Shown here: in pieces, positions 63,967 to 64,000 of the stretch | Numbering within the stretch: position 1 is the first letter of the stretch | Layout: every line of letters starts with the position of its first letter | Source of the DNA: Psychrobium sp. MM17-31 | Lineage (GTDB): Bacteria > Pseudomonadota > Gammaproteobacteria > Enterobacterales > Psychrobiaceae | DNA length: 64,000 nt | Direction of reading: 5' to 3' | Assembly: GCF_022347785.1 (NCBI RefSeq) | Contig: NZ_JAKRGA010000001.1 | Span: forward strand, 310,001-374,000 | Translations under genes and position numbers: made by a program | Notes under the pieces: generated by a model | Seen by the model: only the letters and a program-made list of their open reading frames with translations | What the model was told of the DNA's origin: nothing | The model's database searches: none

Positions 63967-64000
63967 TTACAGGTGCATTTCTTCCTGATCTTCGCCTTCT
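63967..64000 (-). CDS. Possible C-terminal end of a gene (partial)
   Basis: Reading the minus strand from the right edge, EGEDQEEMHL is followed by TAA (63967-63969). The strong hairpin 13 bases later supports this being the true end of a gene. Only ten codons are visible, so the product cannot be named, and the reading frame is a guess based on the acidic C-terminal composition and the terminator position. Confidence 0.3.
   Translation of the reverse strand, partial: EGEDQEEMHL

Overview
This window is chromosomal DNA of a marine-type gammaproteobacterium of the Alteromonadales. A Colwelliaceae or Thalassotalea-like host is my best guess, from the gene repertoire and moderate base composition, not from a search. 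Supporting genes include a TyrR without the sigma-54 GAFTGA loop, RNase II, CheV, LeuE, DUF3010, a NupC-type nucleoside carrier, a TonB receptor and several c-di-GMP proteins. No rRNA, tRNA, CRISPR array, prophage or insertion sequence was recognised. The left edge cuts an RND efflux pump. The right edge probably cuts a minus-strand gene just beyond tyrR.

Layout. 0-5.4 kb: RND pump end, a hairpin-rich spacer, a small membrane protein, a glycoside-hydrolase-like lipoprotein, an AT-rich orphan gene, an orphan type IV pilin-like protein and leuE. 5.4-12.7 kb: a methionine block with metH behind three tandem MetJ boxes, a TauE/SafE exporter, and the mesX-mesD pair behind MetR-like boxes. 12.7-25 kb: two diguanylate cyclases, a deoxynucleoside kinase, a sugar-kinase-like APH protein, a DUF45 metalloprotease, cheV, a DsbA-like protein, an exported amidohydrolase, rnb and a pentapeptide-repeat/K+-channel gene broken by one in-frame stop. 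25-36.6 kb: two metallopeptidases, small membrane proteins and a hydroxyproline catabolic cluster (FAD oxidoreductase, trans-3-hydroxyproline dehydratase, 4-hydroxyproline epimerase, ketoglutarate semialdehyde dehydrogenase, GntR regulator), followed by a prolyl-4-hydroxylase-like oxygenase. 36.7-47.3 kb: a DnaQ-like exonuclease coupled to a CBS/nucleotidyltransferase protein, a SulP transporter, a lytic transglycosylase, a TonB receptor and two orphan solute-binding proteins. 47.4-54.8 kb: a MacB-like ABC exporter with its adaptor and a sigma-54 two-component system. 55-64 kb: elaA, nupC, a large degenerate GGDEF/EAL protein with a small lipoprotein and a PqiA-domain protein, then maiA and tyrR.

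The regulatory DNA is legible in several places. There are MetJ boxes at metH, MetR-like boxes at mesX, a shared TGTATACA palindrome at the hydroxyproline genes and at an M14 peptidase, a TyrR box before tyrR, and a candidate sigma-54 promoter plus upstream palindrome before the exporter operon. A dispersed hairpin-rich repeat occurs twice in long form and once as a fragment, each time at gene 3' ends. Its two long copies show compensatory base changes in a stem. I did not find a clearly new multigene system. The best leads are the structured repeat, the exporter/two-component locus, the peptidase-hydroxyproline regulon and the dual methionine synthases.
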